Assembly (NCBI RefSeq): GCF_031846565.1
Contig: NZ_JAVRHL010000003.1
Span: 1,035,920 to 1,099,919, forward strand
DNA length: 64,000 nucleotides
Source: Tropicimonas_B omnivorans
Lineage (GTDB): Bacteria; Pseudomonadota; Alphaproteobacteria; Rhodobacterales; Rhodobacteraceae
Direction of reading: 5' to 3'
A program made the position numbers and the translations under genes. Below are positions 18,517 to 27,456 of this stretch, one piece after another. The notes below the pieces were generated by a model, which worked only from the letters and a program-made list of their open reading frames with translations, did no database searches and had not been told where the DNA came from. The stretch's first letter is position 1. Each line of letters begins with the position of its first letter.

Positions 18517-20112
18517 CTACAGGCCGTGGGCGCGATAGAGGTCGGGGATCCGGTCCGGTATGTCCTCGGCGATGAGGCCCGGACCGAAGCTGCGGGCGGC
18601 TTCGGCGTGGATCGAGGTGGCGCACTCGGCGGCGCCGTGAAGCCGCCCGTCCGGCGCGTGGGCCGCAAGGCCGGCGAGAATGCCGCAGAGCGTATCCCCT
18701 GCGCCGGCGGTGGCGAGCCAGCGCGTGTCCCGCTCGTAGAGGCCGGGATGAAGCGATGCGGCGCCGCCCGGTGAGGCGACGATCGTGGCCGCCCCCTTCA
18801 GCAGGATGACGCAGCCCGCCCGGTCAGCCGCGCGCCGGGCGGCGTCGATCTTGGACATGTCGCGGGACTTCAGCCCGAGGTCGGGGAAGAGCCGGGCGAA
18901 TTCGCCCTCGTGCGGGGTGAGAATCGCGTCTTCGTGGAGCCGGTCGAAGAGCTCCTCGGGATGATCCGCGAACGAGGTCAACGCGTCCGCGTCGAGGATC
19001 GTGGCGCGCCTGGCATCGAGGCTCACGCGGACCATCGCCCGCGTACGCTCCCCGATGCCCAGCCCGGGACCAAGGACGAGGGCGGAAAGCCTGTCGTCCT
19101 CCAGCATGCCGCCAAGGTCGTCCGCGGTCTCGACCACCGAGAGCATGATCGCGTCGAGGCGGGCGGCATTCTCGGTGATCGCATCCGCCGGCACCCCGAG
19201 CGTGACGAGGCCGGCGCCGGTGCGCAGCGCCGCCCTCGCAGCCATGCGGGCGGCCCCGCCCTTGCCCGGACCGCCGCCGAGAACGAGGACGTGGCCGCGG
19301 GAGAACTTGTGGCCACCGGGCTCCGGGCGGGCCCACCCGGCCAGCCACTTCGCGGCCTCCGCGGCACCCGGCGCGACGAGGCGCGTGATGTCGCCCTCAT
19401 GTGGTTCGGTCAGAGGCGGTGTGCGATCGTCCTGCGAAAGGCCGATCGAGGCGATCTCGAGGGTGCCGCAGAGCGCTGGGCCCTGCTCGAGGAAATGGCC
19501 GGGCTTGGCGGCGTGAAAGGCGATCGTTAGATCCGCGGCGAGGACCTCTTCGGCGCCGCCGGGCGCCAGAAGCGCGCCCGTATCCGACTGGATGCCGGAG
19601 GGGATGTCGGCGGCGACGATCGTGAGCGGCCCTGCCCCGGGAGCGGACCGGATCGCGGCGAAAGCTTTCGGAAGTACATCCGGAACCGGGCGGGAGAGGC
19701 CCGTGCCGAAGACCGCGTCGATCATCAGGGCGGGGCGCGGCCCCTGCCCCAGCGCCTCTGGATCGAGCGGAGCGATTGCCTCGCCCCATTCCTCGACAAA
19801 GAGTGCCGCGTCCCCGCGAAGGTTGCGAGGATCGCCGAGCGCAGAGACCTGCACATCGAGCCCCGCTTCGCGGAGGGCGCTGGCGGCGACATAGCCGTCA
19901 CCGCCATTGTTTCCGGGCCCGCAGAGGACCAGCGCGCGGTCCCCCGGCCCTGCGCCGGACGCCTCGAGCGCGGCCCTGGCCAAGGCGCGACCGGCGCGCC
20001 GCATCATTTCCGCTCCCGTGGTAACGCCGTCCTTCATGGCGCTCGTTTCGATGGCGCCCATCTGGGCGGATGTCGGACAATCGCGCATCTGATGAATTTC
20101 CACGCTGCTCAT
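18517..20112 (-). CDS. nnr: Bifunctional NAD(P)H-hydrate epimerase / ADP-dependent dehydratase
   Basis: This enzyme repairs hydrated NADH and NADPH. The 531-residue protein fuses an N-terminal YjeF/NnrE epimerase (about 15-225; LVLCGPGNNGGDGYVAA, ADIPSGIQSDTG) to a C-terminal NnrD ribokinase-fold dehydratase (about 240-515; LVLGGGPGKGGAARMAARAA, TPHEGEFARLFPDL, AGAGDTLCGILAGLAA). It is divergent from glnB, separated by 142 bp, and convergent with the iron-binding protein gene. The alternative start at MRDCPTSAQ lacks a ribosome site. Confidence 0.95.
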   Translation of the reverse strand: MSSVEIHQMRDCPTSAQMGAIETSAMKDGVTTGAEMMRRAGRALARAALEASGAGPGDRALVLCGPGNNGGDGYVAASALREAGLDVQVSALGDPRNLRGDAALFVEEWGEAIAPLDPEALGQGPRPALMIDAVFGTGLSRPVPDVLPKAFAAIRSAPGAGPLTIVAADIPSGIQSDTGALLAPGGAEEVLAADLTIAFHAAKPGHFLEQGPALCGTLEIASIGLSQDDRTPPLTEPHEGDITRLVAPGAAEAAKWLAGWARPEPGGHKFSRGHVLVLGGGPGKGGAARMAARAALRTGAGLVTLGVPADAITENAARLDAIMLSVVETADDLGGMLEDDRLSALVLGPGLGIGERTRAMVRVSLDARRATILDADALTSFADHPEELFDRLHEDAILTPHEGEFARLFPDLGLKSRDMSKIDAARRAADRAGCVILLKGAATIVASPGGAASLHPGLYERDTRWLATAGAGDTLCGILAGLAAHAPDGRLHGAAECATSIHAEAARSFGPGLIAEDIPDRIPDLYRAHGL

Positions 20113-20254
20113 TTATTGTGCGCCCTGATCGTATCTTGGGCATGAGGCATCATTCGCCCATATCGCGGCCGCACGGCGTTGCCTCTTGAATTGCCCCTTA
20201 CCGGCGTTGATGGTCTCTCGCGAACCGGGACAGGAAAGGGAGTCGGCCACAATC

Positions 20255-20593
20255 ATGAAAAAGATCGAGGCCATCATCAAACCCTTCAAGCTCGACGATG
20301 TGAAGGACGCGCTCCAGGAAATGGGCGTACAGGGTCTGAGCGTCATCGAGGTGAAGGGGTTCGGCCGCCAGAAGGGTCATACCGAGCTCTATCGCGGCGC
20401 CGAATATGTCGTCGACTTCCTGCCGAAGGTGAAGATCGAGATCGTCCTTGCCGAAGCTCAGGTGGAGCAGGCGATCGAGACGATCTGCACCGCAGCGAAG
20501 ACCGACAAGATCGGGGACGGCAAGATTTTCGTCAGCCCCGTCGAGCAGGCGATCCGCATCCGGACCGGCGAGCACGGCGAAGACGCAATCTGA
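20255..20593 (+). CDS. glnB: Nitrogen regulatory protein P-II
   Basis: PII senses 2-oxoglutarate and ATP/ADP and signals nitrogen status to glutamine synthetase adenylylation and NtrB. The 112-residue protein begins MKKIEAIIKPFKLDDVK and carries the T-loop GRQKGHTELYRGAEY with the uridylylation Tyr at 51, and the C-terminal GKIFVSPVEQAIRIRTGE. AGGAAAGGGAG precedes the ATG. glnA follows 104 bp downstream, the classic alphaproteobacterial glnBA operon. I see no clear sigma-54 promoter. Confidence 0.97.
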   Translation: MKKIEAIIKPFKLDDVKDALQEMGVQGLSVIEVKGFGRQKGHTELYRGAEYVVDFLPKVKIEIVLAEAQVEQAIETICTAAKTDKIGDGKIFVSPVEQAIRIRTGEHGEDAI

Positions 20594-20697
20594 GCCGCGG
20601 CCCGACCGCTCGCGCCACGCCGCGCGGGCAGGTCGGGAAGCACATGCTCCGGCGGCCCCACCAAACGCGATCACGATCAAGGAAGGAAACACGGTCC

Positions 20698-22101
20698 ATG
20701 ACCAACGAAGTTCTCAAGCGAATCAAGGATGAGGACGTCGAGTACGTCGATATCCGCTTCACCGACCCGCGCGGCAAGCTGCAGCACGTCACGGTGATGT
20801 CCGACCAGGTCGACGAAGACTTCCTCGAGGAAGGCTTCATGTTCGACGGCTCCTCGATCGCCGGCTGGAAGTCCATCGACCAGTCCGACATGAAGTTGAT
20901 GCCCAGCCTCGACAGCGGCTACATCGACCCCTTCTACGCCGAGAAGACCCTGTGCCTGCACTGCACCGTGGTCGAGCCCGACACCGGCGAGGTGTACGAC
21001 CGCGACCCGCGCGGCACCGCGGAGCGCGCCGAGGCGTACCTGCGCGAGAGCGGCATCGGCGACCAGGCGTTCTTCGGCCCCGAGGCCGAGTTCTTCCTGT
21101 TCGACAATGTCCGTTTCCAGGTCGGCATGAACAAGGTGTCCTACGAGGTCGACGCGGCCGACGGGTCCTGGAACACCGACAGCGAGTTCGAGATGGGCAA
21201 CATGGGCCATCGGCCCGGTGTCAAGGGCGGCTACTTCCCGGTGAACCCGGTGGATGACGCGGTGGACCTTCGCTCCGAGATGCTGTCCACGATGAAGCGC
21301 ATCGGCATGAAGGTCGACAAGCACCACCACGAGGTGGCGTCCTGTCAGCACGAGCTGGGCCTCATCTTCGGCTCGCTGACTAAGCAGGCCGACGAGATCC
21401 AGAAGTACAAGTACATCATCCACAACGTCGCCCATGCCTACGGCAAGTCCGCGACGTTCATGCCGAAGCCGATCTCCGGCGACAACGGCACCGGGATGCA
21501 CGTCAACATGTCGATCTGGAAGGACGGCGCGCCGCTCTTCGCCGGCGACAAGTATGCCGACCTGTCCGACGAGGCGCTCTGGTACATCGGCGGCATCCTG
21601 AAGCACGCCAAGGCCCTGAACGCCTTCACCAACCCGACCACGAACTCCTACAAGCGTCTGATCCCGGGCTTCGAGGCGCCGGTCCTGCGCGCCTACTCGG
21701 CCCGGAACCGGTCCGGCTGCGTGCGGATCCCGTGGGCGGAAAGCCCGAAGGCCAAGCGCGTCGAGGCCCGCTTCCCCGACCCGGCCGCGAACCCCTACCT
21801 CTGCTTCTCGGCCCTGCTTCTGGCCGGCCTCGACGGGATCAAGAACAAGATCCACCCGGGCGAAGCGATGGACAAGGACCTCTACGACCTGCCCGCCGAA
21901 GAACTCGCCGGCATCCCGACGGTCTGCGCGTCGCTGCGCGAAGCGCTCGAGGAACTGGAGGCCGACATGGGCTTCCTCACCCAGGGCGACGTCTTCACCG
22001 AAGACCAGATCGCCGGCTACATGGCGCTCAAGTGGGAAGAGATCTACGAATTCGAACACACGCCGCACCCGGTCGAATTCAAGATGTACTACAGCTGCTG
22101 A
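20698..22101 (+). CDS. glnA: Glutamine synthetase, type I
   Basis: GlnA makes glutamine from glutamate and ammonia with ATP. The 467-residue protein has FMFDGSSIAGWKSIDQSDM, the metal-binding FGPEAEFFLFD, SGDNGTGMHVNMS, the glutamate-binding NPTTNSYKRLIPGFEAP and the adenylylation Tyr in MDKDLYDLP, so it is the GSI-beta type controlled by GlnE. The ATG follows AAGGAAGG. The frame open from 20179 is a run-on through glnB. A strong terminator follows at 22149. Confidence 0.98.
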   Translation: MTNEVLKRIKDEDVEYVDIRFTDPRGKLQHVTVMSDQVDEDFLEEGFMFDGSSIAGWKSIDQSDMKLMPSLDSGYIDPFYAEKTLCLHCTVVEPDTGEVYDRDPRGTAERAEAYLRESGIGDQAFFGPEAEFFLFDNVRFQVGMNKVSYEVDAADGSWNTDSEFEMGNMGHRPGVKGGYFPVNPVDDAVDLRSEMLSTMKRIGMKVDKHHHEVASCQHELGLIFGSLTKQADEIQKYKYIIHNVAHAYGKSATFMPKPISGDNGTGMHVNMSIWKDGAPLFAGDKYADLSDEALWYIGGILKHAKALNAFTNPTTNSYKRLIPGFEAPVLRAYSARNRSGCVRIPWAESPKAKRVEARFPDPAANPYLCFSALLLAGLDGIKNKIHPGEAMDKDLYDLPAEELAGIPTVCASLREALEELEADMGFLTQGDVFTEDQIAGYMALKWEEIYEFEHTPHPVEFKMYYSC

Positions 22102-22148
22102 TCGCGGCATGGCGCCCCGCTCGAACGGGGACCATCCGAAAGGCAGGA

Positions 22149-22173
22149 ACGGGGCGCTTCGGCGCCCCGTTTT
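22149..22173 (+). terminator. Rho-independent terminator after glnA
   Basis: A perfect stem ACGGGGCGC / GCGCCCCGT closes on the stable tetraloop TTCG and is followed by TTT. It ends the glnBA transcript. Confidence 0.88.
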
Positions 22174-22275
22174 CATGTCGGCTCCCGGAATCTGCGAAAT
22201 GTACAGCGCGGTGCCCTAAAATAGTCGTGATTGCGCGCAAGGTAGGACGGGCGCACCTCCTTACGGTGAATTGTC

Positions 22276-23124
22276 ATGGGTGATCCGTCCTATTCCGCGA
22301 GTATTTTCGCAGCGCTGCTGGCAAAGCGTGTCGCCGCGCTCGACGCGCGTGTCCTGGCGGATGCGCTCAACCAGACATTCGCCGCCTCGGAGCTGGTCTT
22401 CTCTCGCGTGGAGGCCCCCGACGGGGTGGTCCTCGACGCTGGCGAGCTGCATGTCATCCTCTCCTCCGAAGCCGGCCCTCTGCCCTCCTGCCGCACCGCC
22501 GCCGCCCTGACCTCGCGCCTGCCGGACGTGATCGGCGAGCCCTGGGCGGACTGGGCCGCGGCGGAAGGCGTTGCCCTGACGATCCGCGTGGTCAGCGGCC
22601 CCTACGGCGCCTTACCGCACCTGCCCTCGGCCGACGCCTTCGACACCATGCTCAGCGTGCTTCATGTCTGCACCGGTTGGCTGGCCTCCTCGGGAGAGGC
22701 GGAGGCGATCTTCTGGTCCCAGTCGAACCAGTTCTTCTCGGCGAACCGGTTCCTCTGCGCCGTGGACATGCTCTATCCACTGCCGGTCTACCTGCATCCC
22801 CGGCCGCTGGCCCCCGAGGCAGAGGGCCCGCCGGACCGGGTCGGGTTCGACCTCGAGGGCGCGGCGCAGATCTGCGGCCACGCGATTCGGTTCGAGCCGA
22901 GCACGGCGCCGCTCTGCTGGATGGCGGAGCGGGCCTACGCGCTCGTGACGCACCTTCGCTGCGGCAACGACGTGCCCCCCGTCTTCGGCGTTGCCACGGG
23001 CGAGCGCATCGAGGTCGCACGACAGGCCGACGGGACGCTGAACCTGTCCCTGACCCTGCGGGACGGCGGTCCCGTCATGCCCCCTTCAGGGGACATTCCC
23101 TTACCCAGTGAAAAGGCGGCGTAA
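22276..23124 (+). CDS. Protein of unknown function, 282 residues
   Basis: I do not recognise this protein. It is soluble, without a signal peptide or membrane segment, and has a mixed alpha/beta character with several tryptophans and cysteines. Notable stretches are SGEAEAIFWSQSNQFF, LCAVDMLYPLPVYLHPRPL and MAERAYALVTHLRCGND. It vaguely recalls DUF4261-type proteins, but I cannot support that. Its stop lies one base before the next ATG, so it forms a coupled pair with the small membrane protein at 23126. Codon use fits the neighbours, so it is very likely real. Confidence 0.75.
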   Translation: MGDPSYSASIFAALLAKRVAALDARVLADALNQTFAASELVFSRVEAPDGVVLDAGELHVILSSEAGPLPSCRTAAALTSRLPDVIGEPWADWAAAEGVALTIRVVSGPYGALPHLPSADAFDTMLSVLHVCTGWLASSGEAEAIFWSQSNQFFSANRFLCAVDMLYPLPVYLHPRPLAPEAEGPPDRVGFDLEGAAQICGHAIRFEPSTAPLCWMAERAYALVTHLRCGNDVPPVFGVATGERIEVARQADGTLNLSLTLRDGGPVMPPSGDIPLPSEKAA

Positions 23125-23125
23125 C

Positions 23126-23467
23126 ATGCAGGCCGGCAACTCCGATTCCATCGACATGTACTTCTCCAGCTCCTCCCCCGACGCGCTCGCCTTTACCGGC
23201 CGGGAGGAGGCGCCGCCCGCCCCGGCACCTGTGAGCTACGGCGAGCGGGCGCGCGCCCGCAGGGCCCAGGCGCTTCTGGTGACGCGCCAGGTGAAGCGGC
23301 GCAACCCGGCCATCGGAGCCTGGCTTCTGAAGCGCATCCGGAACGAGGACAGCGAGACCAACCTGCCGCTGGCGCTGATTCTGGTGTTCCTCCTCGCGCT
23401 GGTGCCGGCCCTCGCCATCGGCTCCCTTCTATTCACCGCCACGCTTCTCGCATTCGGCCTGATCTGA
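23126..23467 (+). CDS. Small single-pass membrane protein of unknown function
   Basis: This 113-residue protein has a polar, proline-rich N-terminal half (EEAPPAPAPVSYGERARARRAQ), a basic stretch (RQVKRRNPAIGAWLLKRIRNED) and a C-terminal hydrophobic segment (LALILVFLLALVPALAIGSLLF) likely to span the membrane. It starts one base after the stop of the 282-residue gene and is probably co-translated with it. An ATG at 23108 is an alternative. No function can be assigned. Confidence 0.72.
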   Translation: MQAGNSDSIDMYFSSSSPDALAFTGREEAPPAPAPVSYGERARARRAQALLVTRQVKRRNPAIGAWLLKRIRNEDSETNLPLALILVFLLALVPALAIGSLLFTATLLAFGLI

Positions 23468-23471
23468 CGCG

Positions 23472-24326
23472 TCAGTAACGCACCACGAGCCCCCTGTGGT
23501 CCGAGCCGAAAAGGCCCCTGAGCTCGCTCGCCCCGCGCTCCCCCCTCGGGATCAGAACGTTGTCGATCGCGATCGGCACGGCATCCGCGAGCCTGAAGCT
23601 TCCCCGCGCTCGGCCGGCCGGCGCCGTCCGGCTCGCACGCGCCAGGCGTCTGACCGCCGCCGACCACCGGACCATGTTGAAGTCTCCGGCCATCACCACC
23701 GGCCCGTCGAGCATGCTCAGGCGATCTTCGAAACGCCGGACCTGAGCCGCCTGCGCCCTCGGCCATGGCCAGCTGAGATGAACGGAGACGAGCCAGAGCG
23801 GTCCGTCCGGGCTTCGCACCCGCATCGCCGCGAATCCGCTGGCGCAAACCTCCGTGCCGTCGATCTTCGGCCAGCGCGACAGTACGGCGACGCCGCCCAC
23901 CGACGGGCCCGGGCAGAAGGTCTGCGAAGGCAGCATGTCCGACAGGGCGCCGAGGATCGGCTGGTTCGCGTCGGACACCTCCTGCAGCATGACGATGTCG
24001 GACCCCGCGCTGCGGATGTCCGCCTCGAGCGGGCCGAGATCCTTCGGCCGGAACAGCATGTTCTTCTGGTAGATCGTCCGCTCGCCCCCGCCCTCCGGCG
24101 CGCCGTAGGCCCAGAGCACGGGCAGGATCGCCACGGCCGGCAGGATCAGCCAGGTCCATCTGCACAGGCCAAGACCCGTGCCGAGCAGGAGCCACAACGC
24201 GAGCGCGCCGGCGATCCAGAGGCGAAAGACGGCCAGCGAATCCCCGGCCGGGTGCAGCGCGCCGAGGAAGCTGCCCGCCAGCGCCAGCCCTCCGAGGCCG
24301 GCAACGAATGTCCAGATCAGTGCCAT
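23472..24326 (-). CDS. Membrane-anchored endonuclease/exonuclease/phosphatase family protein
   Basis: The 284-residue protein has two or three N-terminal membrane helices (about 1-75) and a C-terminal EEP domain. EEP motifs are visible: YQKNMLF, DIVMLQEVSD with the metal-binding Glu, VSVHLSWPWP, GDFNMVRWS and GSDHRGLVV with the catalytic Asp-His. Such proteins act on phosphodiesters outside the cytoplasm, but the substrate is not known. It is convergent with the small membrane protein (4-bp gap) and divergent from the nucleoside hydrolase. Confidence 0.85.
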   Translation of the reverse strand: MALIWTFVAGLGGLALAGSFLGALHPAGDSLAVFRLWIAGALALWLLLGTGLGLCRWTWLILPAVAILPVLWAYGAPEGGGERTIYQKNMLFRPKDLGPLEADIRSAGSDIVMLQEVSDANQPILGALSDMLPSQTFCPGPSVGGVAVLSRWPKIDGTEVCASGFAAMRVRSPDGPLWLVSVHLSWPWPRAQAAQVRRFEDRLSMLDGPVVMAGDFNMVRWSAAVRRLARASRTAPAGRARGSFRLADAVPIAIDNVLIPRGERGASELRGLFGSDHRGLVVRY

Positions 24327-24431
24327 ATGCCCTCCGGGATCTTTCGGTCAGAGCGATCCTGACGGGACTGGAGCCGGTCCGAAAGCCCCCGCCATCTGGA
24401 CAAGCTGAGCGCCGCCGGTCATGTCTCGGTC

Positions 24432-25367
24432 ATGACGCGGAAAATCATCATAGACACCGATCCCGGGCAGGACGACGCCGTCGCCATCCTGCTCGCCCTC
24501 GGCAGCCCCGAACTCGACCTGCTCGCCGTGACGGCGGTTGCGGGCAATGTCCCCCTGCCGCTGACGGCGGTGAACGCGCGCAAGGTCTGCGAGCTGGCCA
24601 ATCGGCGCGACATCGCTGTCCATGCCGGCTGCGACGCACCGCTGTCCCAGCCGCTGGTGACGGCGGAGCACGTCCACGGCAAGACCGGCCTCGACGGCAC
24701 CGACCTGCCCGATCCGACGATGCCGCTGGCCGAGGAACATGGCGTCGACGCCATCATCCGGCTGGTGCGGGAGGGCGCGCCCGGCGAGATCACCATCTGC
24801 GCCCTCGGCCCGCTGACGAACGTCGCGACGGCCCTGACGCGCGCGCCGGACATCGCCGCGCGGATTGGCGGCATTGTCCTGATGGGCGGGGCCTATTTCG
24901 AGGTGGGCAACATCACCCCCACGGCGGAGTTCAACATCTACGTGGATCCCGAAGCCGCCGAGATCGTCTTTTCGTCCGGCATCCCGATCACCGTCCTGCC
25001 GCTCGACCTGACCCACAAGGCGCTGATCGACCGCACCCGGCTGGACGCGATCCGGGCCCTCGGCACGCCGGTGGCGGAGGCGGCCTGCGGATGGCTCGAC
25101 TTCTACGAACGGTTCGACGTCAAGAAATACGGCGGCGACGGCGGCCCGCTGCATGACCCTTGCGTGATCGCCTACCTGCTGAAGCCCGACCTCTTCACCG
25201 GCCGCGAGATCAACGTCGAGATCGAGACGGAAGGGCGCTTCACGCGCGGAATGACGGTGGCGGACTGGTGGGGCGTCACTGACCGGAAGGCCAATGCGAC
25301 CTTCATCGGCGGGCTCGACGCGGACGGTTTCTTCTCCCTCCTCACCGAGCGTATCGGGCGACTCTGA
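24432..25367 (+). CDS. Nucleoside hydrolase (IunH family)
   Basis: This 311-residue enzyme cleaves ribonucleosides to base and ribose. The calcium-binding signature IIIDTDPGQDDAVAIL lies at residues 4-19, with LVTAEHVHGKTGL, LGPLTNVATAL, NITPTAEFNIYVDPEAA and the DP of GPLHDPCVIAYLL. It could be the pyrimidine (RihA/B) or non-specific type. The GNAT gene follows 5 bp after the stop, so they share a transcript. Confidence 0.93.
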   Translation: MTRKIIIDTDPGQDDAVAILLALGSPELDLLAVTAVAGNVPLPLTAVNARKVCELANRRDIAVHAGCDAPLSQPLVTAEHVHGKTGLDGTDLPDPTMPLAEEHGVDAIIRLVREGAPGEITICALGPLTNVATALTRAPDIAARIGGIVLMGGAYFEVGNITPTAEFNIYVDPEAAEIVFSSGIPITVLPLDLTHKALIDRTRLDAIRALGTPVAEAACGWLDFYERFDVKKYGGDGGPLHDPCVIAYLLKPDLFTGREINVEIETEGRFTRGMTVADWWGVTDRKANATFIGGLDADGFFSLLTERIGRL

Positions 25368-25372
25368 GCGAC

Positions 25373-25819
25373 ATGACAACCCGTCTTCACCTGGGCGGCC
25401 CGGACGATCTGGCGCGCCTGCTTCCCATGGTTGCGGCCCATCACGAAGAGCTGGGCGTCAAGGGCGACGAGGAGAGTCGGGCGGGCTCTCTTTCCCCGCT
25501 TCTGGATGGCTCGCCCCATGGTGCGGTCTATCTCGTCGGTCCGAAGAATGCGCCGGTCGGCTATGCCGCGCTGTCCTTCGGCTGGTCCCTGCGCTGGGGC
25601 GGCATCTCGGGCCGCTTCGACGAGCTCTACATCCGCAAGGCCGTCCGAGGCCGGGGGATGGACACCGAGGCGCTGGCGGCCCTCATACCGGCGCTGAAGG
25701 AGGCTGGCCTCGTGTCACTGGCGATCGCCGCGACCGAGGGATCGCGAGAGGCGCTGGACTGGAATCGCCTCGGCTTCCGGTCTGAAGAGGGCGCCCTGAG
25801 GCTGGTGCGGCGGCTCTAG
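25373..25819 (+). CDS. GNAT family N-acetyltransferase
   Basis: The 148-residue protein has the GNAT fold: an N-terminal DDLARLLPMVAAHHEELG, the beta-4 strand region GRFDELYIRKAVRGRGM with an acetyl-CoA pyrophosphate loop (R-G-R-G-M), and a C-terminal ALDWNRLGFRSEEGALRL. It probably acetylates a small molecule or protein amine; the substrate is unknown. It sits directly downstream of the nucleoside hydrolase. Confidence 0.88.
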   Translation: MTTRLHLGGPDDLARLLPMVAAHHEELGVKGDEESRAGSLSPLLDGSPHGAVYLVGPKNAPVGYAALSFGWSLRWGGISGRFDELYIRKAVRGRGMDTEALAALIPALKEAGLVSLAIAATEGSREALDWNRLGFRSEEGALRLVRRL

Positions 25820-25933
25820 AGACGGAAAAGGCGCGCTGCATCCCGGGCGGGTCGGCGCATGCCTGTCGGTGCGCATGCGCTCTTGCACCCTCACCCCCTG
25901 TGCAACGCCCCGGTTCCGCCCTACCTGCCTCCC

Positions 25934-27367
25934 ATGACACTGCACATTCCCCTTGAGAGCACCTATGCCGACCTGCCCGAGCGGTTCTACACCCGCCTGG
26001 AGCCGTCGACCGTCGCCGAGCCGCGCCTGATGCTCCTGAACGAGACGCTCGCCGGCGAGCTGGGACTGGACGCCGAGGCGTTGGCGTCCGACGACGGTGT
26101 CGCGCTCCTTGCCGGGAATACCGTCCCCGAGGGCGCCCGTCCGCTCGCACAGGTCTATGCCGGGCATCAGTTCGGCGGCTTCAACCCGCAGCTCGGCGAT
26201 GGCCGTGCGCTGCTCCTCGGCGAGATCGTCGACCGCGCGGGACAGCGGCGGGATATCCAGCTCAAGGGATCCGGCCCGACGCCCTATTCGCGGATGGGCG
26301 ACGGTCGGGCCTGGGTCGGGCCGGTGATCCGGGAGTACATCGTCAGCGAAGCCATGGCCGCCCTCGGCATTCCGACGACCCGCGCTCTCGCGGCAGTTTC
26401 CACGGGCCAGAACGTCATGCGGGAGACGGTCCTGCCGGGCGCCGTCCTCACCCGCGTCGCCTCCTCCCATATCCGCGTCGGCACGTTCCAGTTCTTCGCC
26501 GCGCGGCAGGATATCGAGGCCCTGCGCGCGCTCGCCGATCATGCCCGCGCGCGGCACTACCCCGAGGCCGAGGGAGCGCTCGGGCTGCTTAACGGCGTCG
26601 TCCGGGCGCAGGCGCGGCTCGTCGCGGACTGGATGGGGGTCGGGTTCGTCCACGGCGTGATGAACACCGACAACACCTCCATCTCGGGCGAGACGATCGA
26701 CTTCGGTCCATGCGCCTTTCTCGACACCTACGTGCCGAACAAGGTGTTCTCCTCGATCGATCAACATAGCCGCTACGCCTACAACAAGCAGCCGGAGATC
26801 CTCGCCTGGAACCTCGCGCAGCTTGCGACCTGTCTTCTGCCACTGATCGAGGAAGAGGGCGGTTCCCTCGAGGATGCGCAAGCCGCGATGGACGCCTATC
26901 CGCCCGCCTTTCAGTCCGAATGGGCCCGGGTCTTCCGCCGCAAGCTCGGCCTCCTGGGCGAGGAGGAGGCGGATGTGGACCTCGCCGGGCGGCTGCTGAC
27001 CCTGATGGCGAAGGGCGGCTCGGACATGACGCTGACCTTCCGGGCCCTTGGCGAAGGCGACGCGGCGGATCACGTGTCCGACCGGGACGCTTATGGAGCG
27101 TGGGAGACGGAGTGGCGCGAAAGGCTTGCGCGTCATGGCGGCGCGGAGGGGGCGGAGGGCCGGCTTCTTGCCGCGAACCCTGCGCTGATCCCGCGCAACC
27201 ATCGCATCGAGGAGGCGATCCAAGCAGCCGTCGCCGGCGACACGGCGCCCGCCCGGCGCCTGGCCGCCGCCCTCGGACGCCCGTTCGACCCGCCTTCCGG
27301 AACCCGTGACCTCCGCCGGCCGCCCCAAGAGGGCGAGGTCGTGACCACGACATTCTGTGGCACTTGA
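25934..27367 (+). CDS. selO: Protein adenylyltransferase SelO (YdiU family)
   Basis: SelO is a pseudokinase-fold enzyme that transfers AMP from ATP to hydroxyl residues of proteins during redox stress. The 477-residue protein shows YAGHQFGGFNPQLGDGRALLLGE, the nucleotide loop QLKGSGPTPYSRMGDGRA, GFVHGVMNTDNTSI and DFGPCAFLD with the metal-binding Asp, and a short C-terminal TFCGT near where the vertebrate selenocysteine lies. The ATG at 25934 gives the conserved N-terminus; the earlier 25859 start does not. Confidence 0.95.
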   Translation: MTLHIPLESTYADLPERFYTRLEPSTVAEPRLMLLNETLAGELGLDAEALASDDGVALLAGNTVPEGARPLAQVYAGHQFGGFNPQLGDGRALLLGEIVDRAGQRRDIQLKGSGPTPYSRMGDGRAWVGPVIREYIVSEAMAALGIPTTRALAAVSTGQNVMRETVLPGAVLTRVASSHIRVGTFQFFAARQDIEALRALADHARARHYPEAEGALGLLNGVVRAQARLVADWMGVGFVHGVMNTDNTSISGETIDFGPCAFLDTYVPNKVFSSIDQHSRYAYNKQPEILAWNLAQLATCLLPLIEEEGGSLEDAQAAMDAYPPAFQSEWARVFRRKLGLLGEEEADVDLAGRLLTLMAKGGSDMTLTFRALGEGDAADHVSDRDAYGAWETEWRERLARHGGAEGAEGRLLAANPALIPRNHRIEEAIQAAVAGDTAPARRLAAALGRPFDPPSGTRDLRRPPQEGEVVTTTFCGT

Positions 27368-27456
27368 TCCGCGCTGCAAAACAAGGGTATTCCGTCGCGA
27401 CAGCCGCCTCTACGCACAGGTCGGCATATCCGGACGCACGAATCTAGACGGGGCTG

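Noticed and set aside
20113..20254. A sigma-54 promoter before glnB
   Set aside because: The GG and GC elements found (around GGCCGCACGGCGTTGC) are spaced by 12 and not 10 bases, so the match is not credible.
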